A DNA stretch of 7,243 nucleotides from Ramlibacter sp. Lineage in GTDB: Bacteria; Pseudomonadota; Gammaproteobacteria; Burkholderiales; Burkholderiaceae. The stretch is taken from contig JACMQP010000615.1 of the NCBI GenBank assembly GCA_014376915.1, positions 1-7,243 on the forward strand, written 5' to 3'. Below, piece by piece: positions 1 through 6,552 of the stretch (position 1 is the stretch's first letter; each line of letters starts with the position of its first letter). The notes under the pieces were generated by a model, which saw only the letters and a program-made list of their open reading frames with translations, did not search any database and was not told the origin of the DNA. The translations under genes were made by a program, and so were the position numbers.

Positions 1-1310
1 ACCTGGCCGTCCATGCGGCGCGCCAGTGTTACGACGCAGTCTGGTCAAAGCTGAGCGCCGCCGAACGCGGCCGCCTGCTGATGCGGCTGTCGGCCAAGGT
101 TGCCGAACACGCGCAGGAACTGGCGGCGATCGAGCAGCGCGATTGCGGCAAGCCGACCAAACAGGCCATGGCCGATGCGTTGGCCCTGGTGCGTTACTTC
201 GAGTTCTATGCCGGCGCCTGCGACAAGCTGCATGGCGACACCATTCCCTACCTGGACGGCTACAGCGTGTTGACCTGGCGCGAGCCGCACGGCGTCACCG
301 GCCACATCATTCCCTGGAACTACCCGATGCAGATCTTCGGGCGTAGCATCGGCGGCGCACTCGCCGCGGGCAACGTCTGTGTGGTCAAGCCGGCGGAGGA
401 CGCCTGCCTGTCGTTGATCCGGGTCGCGCAGCTCGCCGCGGAAGTCGGCTTCCCGGCCGGAGCGATCAACATCGTCACCGGCTACGGCCACGAAGTCGGT
501 GACGCGCTGGCCCGGCACGCGGGCATCGACCACATCAGCTTCACCGGCAGCCCCAAGGTCGGCACGCTCATCCAGCAGGTGGCCGCCGAGCGGCACTGCC
601 CGGTCACGCTGGAGCTCGGCGGCAAGAGCCCGCAGATCATCTTCGCGGATGCTGACCTCGACGCCGCGCTGCCGATGGTGATCAATGCCATCGTGCAGAA
701 CGCTGGCCAGACCTGCTCGGCCGGGTCGCGCCTGCTGGTACAGGAATCGATTTACGAGCCGCTGCTGGCGCGCCTGGGCACGGCCTTCGCGGCTTTGCGC
801 GTCGGCCCGGCGGCGATGGACCTGGACGTCGGTCCGCTGATCCGCGCAAGCCAACAGCAGCGGGTCTGGGATTTCCTGTCGGACGCGCAGCACGCCGGCA
901 TCGCCATGGTGGCGCAAGGCCAGGTGGTGGACGAAGCGCCGGAGACCGGCTACTACCAGGCTCCCACGCTGTTGCGCGACGTCCCGGTGGACCACCGGCT
1001 GGCGCAGGAGGAAGTGTTCGGGCCGGTGCTGGCGGCAATGAGCTTCAAGGACGAGGACCAGGCGGTGCAGTTGGCCAACGCCACACAGTTCGGGCTGGTG
1101 GCCGGCGTCTGGACCCGCGACGGCGGCCGCCAGTTCCGGATGGCCAGGCGGATTCGCAGCGGCCAGGTCTTCATCAACAATTACGGTGCTGGCGGGGGCG
1201 TCGAATTGCCATTCGGCGGTGTCAAGTCGTCCGGCTACGGCCGCGAAAAGGGCTTCGAGGCGCTGTACGGTTTCACCACGCTCAAGACCGTCGCGATCCG
1301 ACACGGTTGA
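1..1310 (+). CDS. Aldehyde dehydrogenase family protein (5' end outside window)
   Basis: NAD(P)-dependent oxidation of an aldehyde to its carboxylate, cytosolic. The reading frame is open from the first bases (first full codon at base 3) to TGA at 1308-1310. It gives 435 visible residues, so about 50 N-terminal residues are missing compared with the usual 480-500. Family signatures appear in order: the PWNYP segment (near 312), the Rossmann motif FTGSPKVG (540-563), the catalytic Glu in LELGGKSP (codon 612-614), the catalytic Cys in GQTCSAGSR (codon 714-716), EEVFGPV (near 1010) and the C-terminal [17 protein letters not shown] motif (from about 1203). The GQTCSAGSR form is common in betaine/amino-aldehyde dehydrogenases, but substrate cannot be fixed from this. 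It lies just upstream of moaA on the same strand, so co-transcription is possible, but aldehyde dehydrogenases of this family do not use molybdenum cofactor. Family call is certain; substrate is unknown. Confidence 0.95.
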   Translation, partial: LAVHAARQCYDAVWSKLSAAERGRLLMRLSAKVAEHAQELAAIEQRDCGKPTKQAMADALALVRYFEFYAGACDKLHGDTIPYLDGYSVLTWREPHGVTGHIIPWNYPMQIFGRSIGGALAAGNVCVVKPAEDACLSLIRVAQLAAEVGFPAGAINIVTGYGHEVGDALARHAGIDHISFTGSPKVGTLIQQVAAERHCPVTLELGGKSPQIIFADADLDAALPMVINAIVQNAGQTCSAGSRLLVQESIYEPLLARLGTAFAALRVGPAAMDLDVGPLIRASQQQRVWDFLSDAQHAGIAMVAQGQVVDEAPETGYYQAPTLLRDVPVDHRLAQEEVFGPVLAAMSFKDEDQAVQLANATQFGLVAGVWTRDGGRQFRMARRIRSGQVFINNYGAGGGVELPFGGVKSSGYGREKGFEALYGFTTLKTVAIRHG

Positions 1311-1386
1311 AGGCCCGATGACGAAGCCGCATTCCTTTCAGGGGTATGGATTCAGGCCGGCGGCAGGGAAGCCTGACAATCGGGTT

Positions 1387-2523
1387 ATGGCTGCACGCGT
1401 TATTCCTCTGATCGACCAGCGCGTCGCGGCGCGGGCGACGGCGCCACCGGCGCAGCCGATCGCGGCCACCGGGTTGCTGTCCGACGGAATGGGGCGGCCG
1501 CTACGCGACCTGCGCATCAGCGTGACGGACCGCTGCAACTTCCGCTGCAGCTACTGCATGCCCAAGGAAGTGTTCGACAAGGACTACCCCTACCTGCCGC
1601 ATGCCGACCTGCTGACCTTCGAGGAGATCACGCGGATCGCAAAGCAGTTCGTCGCCCACGGCGTGCGCAAGATCCGGCTCACCGGTGGCGAGCCGCTGCT
1701 GCGCAAGAACATCGAGATCCTGGTCGAACAGCTGGCGGCCCTGCGCACATTGGACGGCGAGCCGCTCGACCTGACCCTGACGACCAACGGCTCACTGCTC
1801 GCGCGCAAGGCCAAGGCGCTGAAGGCCGCCGGGCTGCAGCGCGTCACAGTGAGCCTGGACGGCCTGGACGATGGCGTGTTCCGCGCGATGAATGATGTCG
1901 ACTTCCCGGTGGCCGAGGTGCTCAAGGGCATCGCCGCCGCGCAGGAAGCCGGCCTCGGGCCGATCAAGGTCAACATGGTCGTCAAGCGCGGCACCAACGA
2001 GCACGAGATCCTGCCGATGGCACGGCACTTCCGCGGCAGCGGCATCGTGCTGCGCTTCATTGAATACATGGACGTCGGCGCCACCAACGGTTGGCGCATG
2101 AACGAGGTGATGCCCTCGGCGGACCTGGTCCGCCACCTCGGCGCCGAGTTGCCGCTGATCCAGCTCGAGCCATCGGCCCCGGGCGAGACGGCGGAGCGAT
2201 GGGGCTATGCGGACTCCAGCGGGCAGCACGACGTGCAGGCCGGCGAGATCGGCGTCATCAGCAGCGTGACCCAGGCCTTTTGCGGCGACTGCAACCGCGC
2301 GCGGCTTTCCACCGAAGGCCAGCTGTACCTGTGCCTGTTCGCCACCCAGGGCCACGACCTGCGCTCGCTCGTGCGCGGGATGGCGACCGACGACCAGTTG
2401 GCATCTGCCATCGGCCACATCTGGCAGGGCCGCACCGACCGCTATTCCGAGCTGCGCAGTACGCTGGCGCCGGAAACCGGCACGGGGGCCCGGCGCGTCG
2501 AGATGAGCTACATCGGAGGCTGA
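1387..2523 (+). CDS. moaA: GTP 3',8-cyclase MoaA (radical SAM, molybdopterin step 1)
   Basis: Cytosolic radical-SAM enzyme converting GTP to 3',8-cyclo-dihydro-GTP, the first step of molybdenum-cofactor synthesis (with MoaC, not in this window). With this start it has 378 residues. C50, C54 and C57 (CNFRCSYC) bind the SAM [4Fe-4S] cluster. TGGEP (99-103) is the SAM-contact motif. C299, C302 and C316 (CGDC plus 13 residues to C) bind the second, GTP-side cluster. The protein ends in the required Gly-Gly tail (YIGG). The start is uncertain: an in-frame ATG at 1318, only 7 bases after the aldehyde dehydrogenase stop, would give 401 residues. I prefer 1387 because the 1318-1386 codons have lower third-position GC than the body of the gene, the family is usually 325-345 residues, and the N-terminus then begins [11 protein letters not shown]. 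No convincing Shine-Dalgarno precedes either. A weak 6-bp stem (1352-1357 with 1371-1376) lies between them. Confidence 0.95.
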   Translation: MAARVIPLIDQRVAARATAPPAQPIAATGLLSDGMGRPLRDLRISVTDRCNFRCSYCMPKEVFDKDYPYLPHADLLTFEEITRIAKQFVAHGVRKIRLTGGEPLLRKNIEILVEQLAALRTLDGEPLDLTLTTNGSLLARKAKALKAAGLQRVTVSLDGLDDGVFRAMNDVDFPVAEVLKGIAAAQEAGLGPIKVNMVVKRGTNEHEILPMARHFRGSGIVLRFIEYMDVGATNGWRMNEVMPSADLVRHLGAELPLIQLEPSAPGETAERWGYADSSGQHDVQAGEIGVISSVTQAFCGDCNRARLSTEGQLYLCLFATQGHDLRSLVRGMATDDQLASAIGHIWQGRTDRYSELRSTLAPETGTGARRVEMSYIGG

Positions 2524-2525
2524 AG

Positions 2526-2612
2526 ATGACCCCCACGCTTGCCGACAAATTTGCTGCGCAGCCTCCTGCGGGGTCCCAGCCTCCTTGGGCCGACCCGGCG
2601 GAGGTTGAATGA
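2526..2612 (+). CDS. Putative 28-residue leader/coupling peptide between moaA and mobA
   Basis: A short ORF begins 2 bases after the moaA stop. It has the best Shine-Dalgarno of the operon: GGAGG at 2515-2519, 6 bases before ATG 2526. It encodes [12 protein letters not shown] and then a proline-rich stretch with two QPP motifs, and ends ADPAEVE. Its TGA (2610-2612) overlaps the mobA ATG (2609-2611) as ATGA, the usual arrangement for translational coupling. I recognise no family, and it has no membrane segment or signal. It may be a real small protein, or its translation may matter only for delivering ribosomes to mobA or opening RNA structure over the mobA ribosome site. It is supported by ribosome-site strength and overlap only, so function is inference. 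Confidence 0.5.
   Translation: MTPTLADKFAAQPPAGSQPPWADPAEVE
2559..2604 (+). promoter_or_regulatory. mobA ribosome-binding site with two upstream anti-SD repeats
   Basis: The 9-base direct repeat CAGCCTCCT occurs at 2559-2567 and 2577-2585. Each copy contains CCTCC, the exact complement of the mobA Shine-Dalgarno GGAGG at 2600-2604 (4 bases before ATG 2609). A GGGTC/GACCC pair (2571-2575 with 2592-2596) could form a further local stem around the second copy. The RNA could hide the mobA ribosome site unless ribosomes translating the 28-codon ORF open it. The repeats also encode the two QPP motifs of that ORF, so part of the pattern could be coding. Pairing is seen in sequence; regulation is inferred. 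Confidence 0.35.
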
Positions 2613-3220
2613 CCGGCGCGTCGGAAATCACGGGGCTGGTGCTGGCCGGCGGGCGCGGCTCGCGCATGGGCGGGGTCGACAAGGGCCTGCAGAATTTCAA
2701 TGGCATGCCGCTGGTGTTGCACACGCTGATGCGGCTACAGCCGCAGGTCGGCGAGCTGATGGTCAACGCCAACCGCAACCTGGCGGCTTACGAGGCCTTC
2801 GGCGCGCCGGTCTGGCCCGACGGCATTAGCGACTACGCCGGCCCCCTCGCCGGCTTCCTGACCGGGCTGGAGCGCTGCGAAACGCCGTGGTTGCTGACTG
2901 TGCCCTGCGACACGCCGCTGTTTCCGCAGGACCTGGTCGCGCGGCTGTCACAGGCGGCCGATCAGAACCGCGCCGAGATCGCGATGGCCGCGGCACCTGA
3001 AGAAGACGGGCAACTGCGCCCGCAGCCGGTGTTCTGCCTGCTGCGCCGCGAGCTCCTGGAAAGTCTGATGCGATTCACCCAGGGCGGCGGCCGCAAGATC
3101 GACGCGTGGACCGCGCAACAGCACACCGTGATCGTCCCGTTCAACTTGCCCGGCGACGCTCCGAGCGCTTTCTTCAACGCCAACACGCTGGCCGAACTGC
3201 ACCAGCTCGAGCAAAGATGA
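2609..3220 (+). CDS. mobA: Molybdenum cofactor guanylyltransferase MobA
   Basis: Transfers GMP from GTP to molybdopterin-Mo to form the guanine-dinucleotide cofactor used by DMSO-reductase-family enzymes (nitrate, formate, sulfoxide and related enzymes); cytosolic. At 203 residues it is about the normal family length. The nucleotide-binding signature [16 protein letters not shown] is at residues 12-27, followed by YAGPLAG, the metal-site motif PCDTP and the C-terminal FNANTLAEL segment typical of MobA. The start is fixed by GGAGG at 2600-2604 and by the ATGA overlap with the upstream 28-codon ORF. The stop overlaps the moeA start by ATGA at 3217-3220. Its presence implies the host has at least one MGD-type molybdoenzyme, none of which is in view. 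Confidence 0.95.
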   Translation: MTGASEITGLVLAGGRGSRMGGVDKGLQNFNGMPLVLHTLMRLQPQVGELMVNANRNLAAYEAFGAPVWPDGISDYAGPLAGFLTGLERCETPWLLTVPCDTPLFPQDLVARLSQAADQNRAEIAMAAAPEEDGQLRPQPVFCLLRRELLESLMRFTQGGGRKIDAWTAQQHTVIVPFNLPGDAPSAFFNANTLAELHQLEQR

Positions 3221-4482
3221 AGAGCATCGCGCAGATCGCGGCCCGGCTGCAGGGCTACGACCCTCAGGCGTTGAGCGCGCCGGACGTCAACGTCTTCCTG
3301 TCCGAGCTGGTGGAACCGGTGCGCGAGAGCGAAGATGTCGGCATCTTCGACGCGCTGGGGCGGGTTCTGGCGCAAGACCTGATCTCGCCGTTGAACGTCC
3401 CGCCGCACGACAACTCCGCGATGGACGGATACGCCTTCGCCGGCGAGCAGTTGCGCGCCGACGCGCCGCTCGCGCTGGAAGTCGTGGGGACCGCGCTGGC
3501 GGGCAAGGCCTGGCAGAGCCAGGTGGCGGCCGGCCAATGCGTGAAGATCATGACCGGCGCGATCATGCCGGCCGGCGTGGATACGGTGGTGCCGCAGGAA
3601 TTCGTTTCCCTGGATGGCAGCACGATCACGATCCCTGCCGGCCTGCTGCAGACCGGAGACAACCGCCGGCTCAAGGGCGAGGACCTGCAAGAGGGCCGGC
3701 CGGCCCTGCTCGCCGGTGAGCGGCTGTTGCCCGCCGCTTGCGGACTGGTGGCGAGCCTGGGCGTTTCGAGCGTCAAGGTGCGGCGCCGGCTGCGGGTGGC
3801 GTATTTTTCCACCGGCGACGAGATCTTGAATCTGGGTGAAGCGCCGCGCGAAGGCGCCGTGTACGACAGCAACCGCTACACCGTGTTCGGCCTGCTGAGG
3901 CGGCTGGGCTGCGAGATGATCGACATGGGCGTGGTGCGCGACGATCCGGCGTTGCTCGAAGCCGCCTTCGCGCAGGCGGCAACGCGGGCCGACGCCATCA
4001 TTACCAGTGGCGGCGTCAGCGTCGGGGAGGCTGACTACACCCGCGCGATGATGAAGAAGCTCGGCGACGTGGCTTTCTGGCGCATCGCGATGCGACCGGG
4101 GCGTCCGATGGCGGTCGGCCGAATTGGCAATGCAGTGCTGTTCGGCCTGCCGGGCAATCCGGTCGCGGTGATGGTCACCTTCCTTGCATTCGTTCGGCCT
4201 GCCCTGCTGCAGATGATGGGCGCCCGGCCGCAGCCAATGCCGTTGCTCAAGGCGCGCAGCCAGGAAGCGATCCGCAAGAAGCCCGGGCGCACCGAATACC
4301 AGCGCGGCATCGTCGATTGCTCACGAGACGGTGGCCTGGTGGTGCGCAGCACGGGCAACCAGGGCTCCGGCGTGCTGAGCTCGATGGTCCAGGCCAACGG
4401 CCTCATCGTGCTGCATCACGCCCAAAGCAACGTCGCCGCGGGAGACGAGGTGGAGGTGATGCTGTTCGAAGGCGCGGTGTAA
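3217..4482 (+). CDS. moeA: Molybdopterin molybdenumtransferase MoeA
   Basis: Inserts molybdate into adenylylated molybdopterin (made by MogA/MoaB, not in this window) to give active Moco; cytosolic. At 421 residues it is close to the typical 400-410. Conserved elements: [13 protein letters not shown] (62-74), [13 protein letters not shown], the STGDEI loop, [18 protein letters not shown] (263-274, MPT-binding domain III), [10 protein letters not shown] and GLPGNPVAV (310-318), then the C-terminal domain IV with GSGVLSSM. The ATG at 3217 overlaps the mobA TGA by 4 bases and has no clear Shine-Dalgarno of its own, so initiation probably depends on mobA translation. The N-terminus carries roughly 20 residues before the main domain, not unusual for the family. 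Last gene of the Moco block; its stop codon lies within a GC-rich hairpin. Confidence 0.96.
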   Translation: MKSIAQIAARLQGYDPQALSAPDVNVFLSELVEPVRESEDVGIFDALGRVLAQDLISPLNVPPHDNSAMDGYAFAGEQLRADAPLALEVVGTALAGKAWQSQVAAGQCVKIMTGAIMPAGVDTVVPQEFVSLDGSTITIPAGLLQTGDNRRLKGEDLQEGRPALLAGERLLPAACGLVASLGVSSVKVRRRLRVAYFSTGDEILNLGEAPREGAVYDSNRYTVFGLLRRLGCEMIDMGVVRDDPALLEAAFAQAATRADAIITSGGVSVGEADYTRAMMKKLGDVAFWRIAMRPGRPMAVGRIGNAVLFGLPGNPVAVMVTFLAFVRPALLQMMGARPQPMPLLKARSQEAIRKKPGRTEYQRGIVDCSRDGGLVVRSTGNQGSGVLSSMVQANGLIVLHHAQSNVAAGDEVEVMLFEGAV

Positions 4483-4490
4483 CCGCGCCT
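4470..4490 (+). terminator. GC-rich hairpin at the moeA stop, probable terminator
   Basis: Perfect 9-bp stem (AGGCGCGGT at 4470-4478 with ACCGCGCCT at 4482-4490) and a 3-base loop. The moeA TAA stop (4480-4482) spans the loop and the first base of the descending arm. No real U-tract follows (only a loose TGTTCTT about 10 bases on), so it is either a weak intrinsic terminator or a 3'-end stabilising structure. The strand is assigned from the moeA direction. Confidence 0.45.
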
Positions 4491-4590
4491 GACGCTACCT
4501 GTTCTTCAAGAACTCGCGCGTCTTCTCGGCCTAGTCGCGCAGCGCGTCGTTCTCGTTGACGTTGATGCGCTCGCAGTCCGGGCCCTTCCG
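4478..4590 (-). pseudogene. Decayed DUF3606-like gene remnant
   Basis: On the minus strand, codons from about 4590 to 4534 read a stretch containing RINVNENDALRD. This closely resembles the RINVNEDYELRDW core I recall for small DUF3606 (PF12244) proteins. The conserved Trp position is a TAG stop (4531-4533), as a TGG to TAG change would give, followed in the same frame by AEK. Shortly after, a different minus frame (codons 4513 to 4481) reads [11 protein letters not shown], which resembles the family's next block (GVSEEQL...AV). That implies a frameshift between 4522 and 4513. No start codon with an N-terminus lies nearby, and the remnant runs into the moeA 3' end. Identification rests on memory of the family motif, and the second block is a weak match. 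Alternatively the region is non-coding and the match is chance. Confidence 0.4.
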
Positions 4591-4593
4591 AGC

Positions 4594-4625
4594 CGCTGTG
4601 CATCCGTGGGACGTTTCCCACAGCG
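4594..4625. repeat. Inverted repeat in the moeA-glycosyltransferase gap
   Basis: CGCTGTG (4594-4600) is the exact reverse complement of CACAGCG (4619-4625). Inside it, GTGGGA (4606-4611) pairs with TCCCAC (4616-4621) around CGTT. The two pairings compete for bases 4619-4621. No T-run follows on either strand, so it is not a classical intrinsic terminator. It could be a bidirectional RNA structure separating moeA from the next gene. Confidence 0.4.
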
Positions 4626-4671
4626 TGTGTGCGCGGCAAACCGGAAAACCGGCTCGGGCGCCGCGCCGCTT

Positions 4672-4677
4672 TAACAT
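4672..4677 (+). promoter_or_regulatory. -10-like element for a possible leaderless glycosyltransferase mRNA
   Basis: TAACAT (4 of 6 matches to TATAAT) ends 6 bases before the ATG at 4684. No Shine-Dalgarno is present in the intervening CGGCTG or just upstream. A transcript from this element would begin at or next to the ATG. I see no good -35 at the expected distance, so the call is tentative. The layout closely matches that in front of the converging deacetylase gene. Confidence 0.3.
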
Positions 4678-4683
4678 CGGCTG

Positions 4684-5679
4684 ATGCCCCAGCGCCTCAA
4701 TTCCAGCCCGTCGATCTCCTGCGTGATCCCCGCCTACAACGAGGCCGCCAGCCTCGAAACGACCTTGACCGGCATGCTGGCCACCCTGCGGCCATTGTTC
4801 GGGCGGGTCGAGGTGATCGCAGTCGACGACGGCAGCAAGGACGCCACCTGCGCGATCGTCCGGCAACTCTCCCAGGCCAATCCCGAACTGGTGCTCCTGC
4901 GGCTGTCGCGCAACTTCGGCAAGGAAGCCGCCCTGACCGCGGGGATGGAGGCGGCCGGCGGCGACCTGGTGCTGTTCGTGGACGCCGACGGCCAGCATCC
5001 CACCGACCTGGTCGCGCGGATGCTGCAGGGGTGGCGCGAAGGGGCCGACGTGGTCTACGGCGTGCGGCGGGTGCGCGACGACCAGTCGCGACTGCACGTG
5101 CAGATGATCAAGACCTTCTACCGCCTGATCAACTGGGGCAGCGCGATCGACATCCCGGCCGGCGCGGGCGACTTCCGGCTGATGGACCGAAAAGTGGTGG
5201 AAGCGCTCAGGGCGCTCCCAGAGCGCAACCGCTTCATGAAGGGCTTGTACGCGTGGGTCGGCTTTCAGAGCCTGGCGCTGGACTACGAGCCGCTGCCGCG
5301 GGCCCAGGGCCGCACCCACTTCGGCATCCGCGGCGCTTTCAGGCTGGCCATGACCGGCATGCTGGCTTTTTCCACGGCGCCGCTGCGGGCGCTGAGCGTC
5401 GTCGGCTTCCTGCTGGCGCTGGCATCGCTGGGGTACGGCGCATGGGTGATCTTCGAATACTTCTACTGGGGCATCGCGGCGCCCGGCTTCGCGACCATCG
5501 TCGTGGCGATGATGTTCCTGAGCGGCATCCAGTTGCTGTCGATCGGCGTGCTGGCCGAATACGTCGGCCGCATCTACGACGAGGTAAAACGGCGGCCGAT
5601 CTACCTGGTCAGCGAACGGCTGGGGCTGGGGCTGGGCCCCGCGCCGGAACGGCATTCGCCCGCCTCAGGCAGCCGCTAG
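4684..5679 (+). CDS. Family 2 polyisoprenyl-phosphate glycosyltransferase (DPM1/GtrB/ArnC-like)
   Basis: Predicted inner-membrane GT-A enzyme that moves a sugar from a nucleotide donor to undecaprenyl phosphate on the cytoplasmic face. It has 331 residues: a catalytic domain at about 10-225 with SCVIPAYNE (12-20), VDDGSKDAT (47-55), the DxD motif VDADGQHP (99-106), GDFRLMDR (162-169) and ERNRFMKGL (180-188). Two C-terminal membrane helices follow at roughly 235-258 and 268-291, then AEYVGRIYDEVKRRPIY, as in the GtrB/ArnC group. The start is firm: an in-frame TAA sits at 4672-4674 and the family N-terminus follows at once. There is no Shine-Dalgarno. The 3' end overlaps the opposite-strand deacetylase by 71 bases. 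The sugar is unknown; the neighbour suggests an N-acetylated hexosamine, by analogy with Francisella FlmF2. That analogy is inference. Confidence 0.93.
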   Translation: MPQRLNSSPSISCVIPAYNEAASLETTLTGMLATLRPLFGRVEVIAVDDGSKDATCAIVRQLSQANPELVLLRLSRNFGKEAALTAGMEAAGGDLVLFVDADGQHPTDLVARMLQGWREGADVVYGVRRVRDDQSRLHVQMIKTFYRLINWGSAIDIPAGAGDFRLMDRKVVEALRALPERNRFMKGLYAWVGFQSLALDYEPLPRAQGRTHFGIRGAFRLAMTGMLAFSTAPLRALSVVGFLLALASLGYGAWVIFEYFYWGIAAPGFATIVVAMMFLSGIQLLSIGVLAEYVGRIYDEVKRRPIYLVSERLGLGLGPAPERHSPASGSR

Positions 5680-6439
5680 CGCCATCGCTGCGCCAAAAGT
5701 CGAACTCGCGCCGCCGCGCCGCGCCGATGGCATCGTCCGCATCGGCCCGGTCTGCCGGATGGCACATCAACACGCTGCCGGCTGGCGCGTCGCGCAGCCA
5801 GCCATCGACTCGCGCGGCGTAATCCGCACCGGTGCCGCCGAAGCTGTACAGGCCGACCAGCGCCGTTGTCCCGCGGCGCTGCCGCTGCGCCAGTGCCGAC
5901 CGCAGTGCGTGCGCGCCCATGGCGCCGACCACCCTGCCCTTGAGCCCGAGGCCGGCCCCGACCGGCTGCGAAACCCGCACATATGGACCGGCGCCGGCGC
6001 CGTAGCGGCGATCCAGCACGTCGAGCAGCGGCCCGCGGATACCCGCGAACTGCTGCACATGCTGGTGCCCGTCGATGTGGTCGGGGGATGCCTGCCAGTG
6101 CGCTTCGAAGGCATCGAGCTGGCGCTCGATCACGCCGGTGACTTCCCCTGCATCGAAGCCGCCCGCCAGCGCCCGCCACATGGCCTGGCCAAGAGACAGG
6201 CCGTGTCCGGCGGCGACCGCGAGCGGACTGGTCCAGTCCAGGTGCACGCCGACGTCGATGCGCCCGCGCAGCCCCTGCAGCAGCGCCGCGTCGCGGACCC
6301 AGCGCGGCGATAGCACCATCACGCTGGTGGCGCTGAGGCGACCCTGGCCGGCCAGCTCCACGATCGCCAGCGATACCCCTTCGCTGCAGGCGAAGTCGTC
6401 GGCGCAGACGACCACGGGCTTGGGAATGTTGGACTCCAT
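5609..6439 (-). CDS. ChbG/HpnK (YdjC) family carbohydrate deacetylase
   Basis: Predicted metal-dependent deacetylase acting on N-acetylated sugars (relatives: ChbG on chitobiose, HpnK in hopanoid synthesis, NaxD on undecaprenyl-phosphate GalNAc). It has 276 residues, normal for the family, with no signal peptide, so cytosolic. Conserved metal and active-site motifs: CADDF (12-16, D14/D15), GVHLDW (64-69, H66), DHIDGHQH (120-127, H125/H127) and MCHPAD (225-230). The only usable start is ATG 6437-6439, because an in-frame stop (+ strand bases 6476-6478) lies 36 bases upstream with no GTG or TTG between. There is no Shine-Dalgarno, but a CATAAT hexamer lies 6 bases before the ATG. The last 23 residues overlap the glycosyltransferase gene tail-to-tail; REFDFWRSDG just before and within that overlap still looks like family sequence. 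Pairing with the glycosyltransferase suggests deacetylation of a lipid-linked sugar (inference). Confidence 0.92.
   Translation of the reverse strand: MESNIPKPVVVCADDFACSEGVSLAIVELAGQGRLSATSVMVLSPRWVRDAALLQGLRGRIDVGVHLDWTSPLAVAAGHGLSLGQAMWRALAGGFDAGEVTGVIERQLDAFEAHWQASPDHIDGHQHVQQFAGIRGPLLDVLDRRYGAGAGPYVRVSQPVGAGLGLKGRVVGAMGAHALRSALAQRQRRGTTALVGLYSFGGTGADYAARVDGWLRDAPAGSVLMCHPADRADADDAIGAARRREFDFWRSDGASGCLRRANAVPARGPAPAPAVR
5620..5637. repeat. Hexanucleotide tandem repeat inside the overlapping gene ends
   Basis: CTGGGG occurs twice in tandem with a third copy ending CTGGGC (5620-5637). It encodes a Leu-Gly repeat in the glycosyltransferase tail and an Ala-Pro repeat in the deacetylase tail. 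A gain or loss of one unit would stay in frame for both proteins, so it would change both C-termini without breaking either. Confidence 0.6.
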
Positions 6440-6445
6440 GCGCCG

Positions 6446-6451
6446 ATTATG
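6446..6451 (-). promoter_or_regulatory. -10-like element for a possible leaderless deacetylase mRNA
   Basis: On the minus strand CATAAT (5 of 6 matches to TATAAT) ends 6 bases (CGGCGC) before the deacetylase ATG. There is no ribosome-binding sequence between. A transcript would therefore start at or near the ATG. The -35 region is poor. The Fur-like palindrome lies about 20 bases further upstream. Confidence 0.4.
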
Positions 6452-6470
6452 CTGACGAGTAGATGCGATC

Positions 6471-6492
6471 GATTCTCATTTAGATTAGAATC
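6471..6492. promoter_or_regulatory. Fur-box-like operator between the deacetylase and siderophore receptor genes
   Basis: A 22-base dyad: GATTCT at 6471-6476 and its exact complement AGAATC at 6487-6492, with three more of the five inner base pairs matching (9 of 11 overall). The AT-rich sequence stands out from its GC-rich surroundings. Read on the minus strand, AATGAGAATCGATCGC matches 11 of 16 positions of the Fur consensus half AATGATAATCATTATC. It contains TAGAAT (6486-6491), a possible -10 for the receptor gene, so bound Fe-Fur would block transcription. Iron repression of the receptor is expected from the gene type; an effect on the divergent deacetylase gene is possible but unproven. 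Confidence 0.6.
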
Positions 6493-6552
6493 CCGATTCA
6501 TCGGCCAGCCACCTGCCCCAGCGGCGCCTTAGCCAGCCTCTCATGACCTACC

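Noticed and set aside
45..1304. Long open frame (419 codons) on the minus strand opposite the aldehyde dehydrogenase
   Set aside because: It is the antisense shadow of a GC-rich gene. The composition is Arg/Ala/Gly/His-rich with no recognisable domain, while the + strand carries every aldehyde dehydrogenase motif.
1311..1386. Moco riboswitch upstream of moaA
   Set aside because: The Moco RNA motif needs well over 100 bases of structured leader. Only 76 bases at most are available, and just one weak 6-bp stem is visible.
1792..2778. 328-codon minus-strand frame across moaA, the gap and mobA
   Set aside because: It spans two clear + strand genes and shows no conserved motif. It is explained by the GC bias of codon positions.
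4501..4513. GTTCTT-C-AAGAAC palindrome after moeA as an operator
   Set aside because: With a 1-base centre it cannot form a hairpin. It is not near a promoter, and it falls inside the proposed decayed coding sequence, so it is likely chance.
4531..5655. 374-codon minus-strand frame opposite the glycosyltransferase
   Set aside because: The main part is antisense shadow with no family-like sequence. Only its last roughly 20 codons, beyond the glycosyltransferase gene, look protein-like, and they are treated as a separate DUF3606-like remnant.
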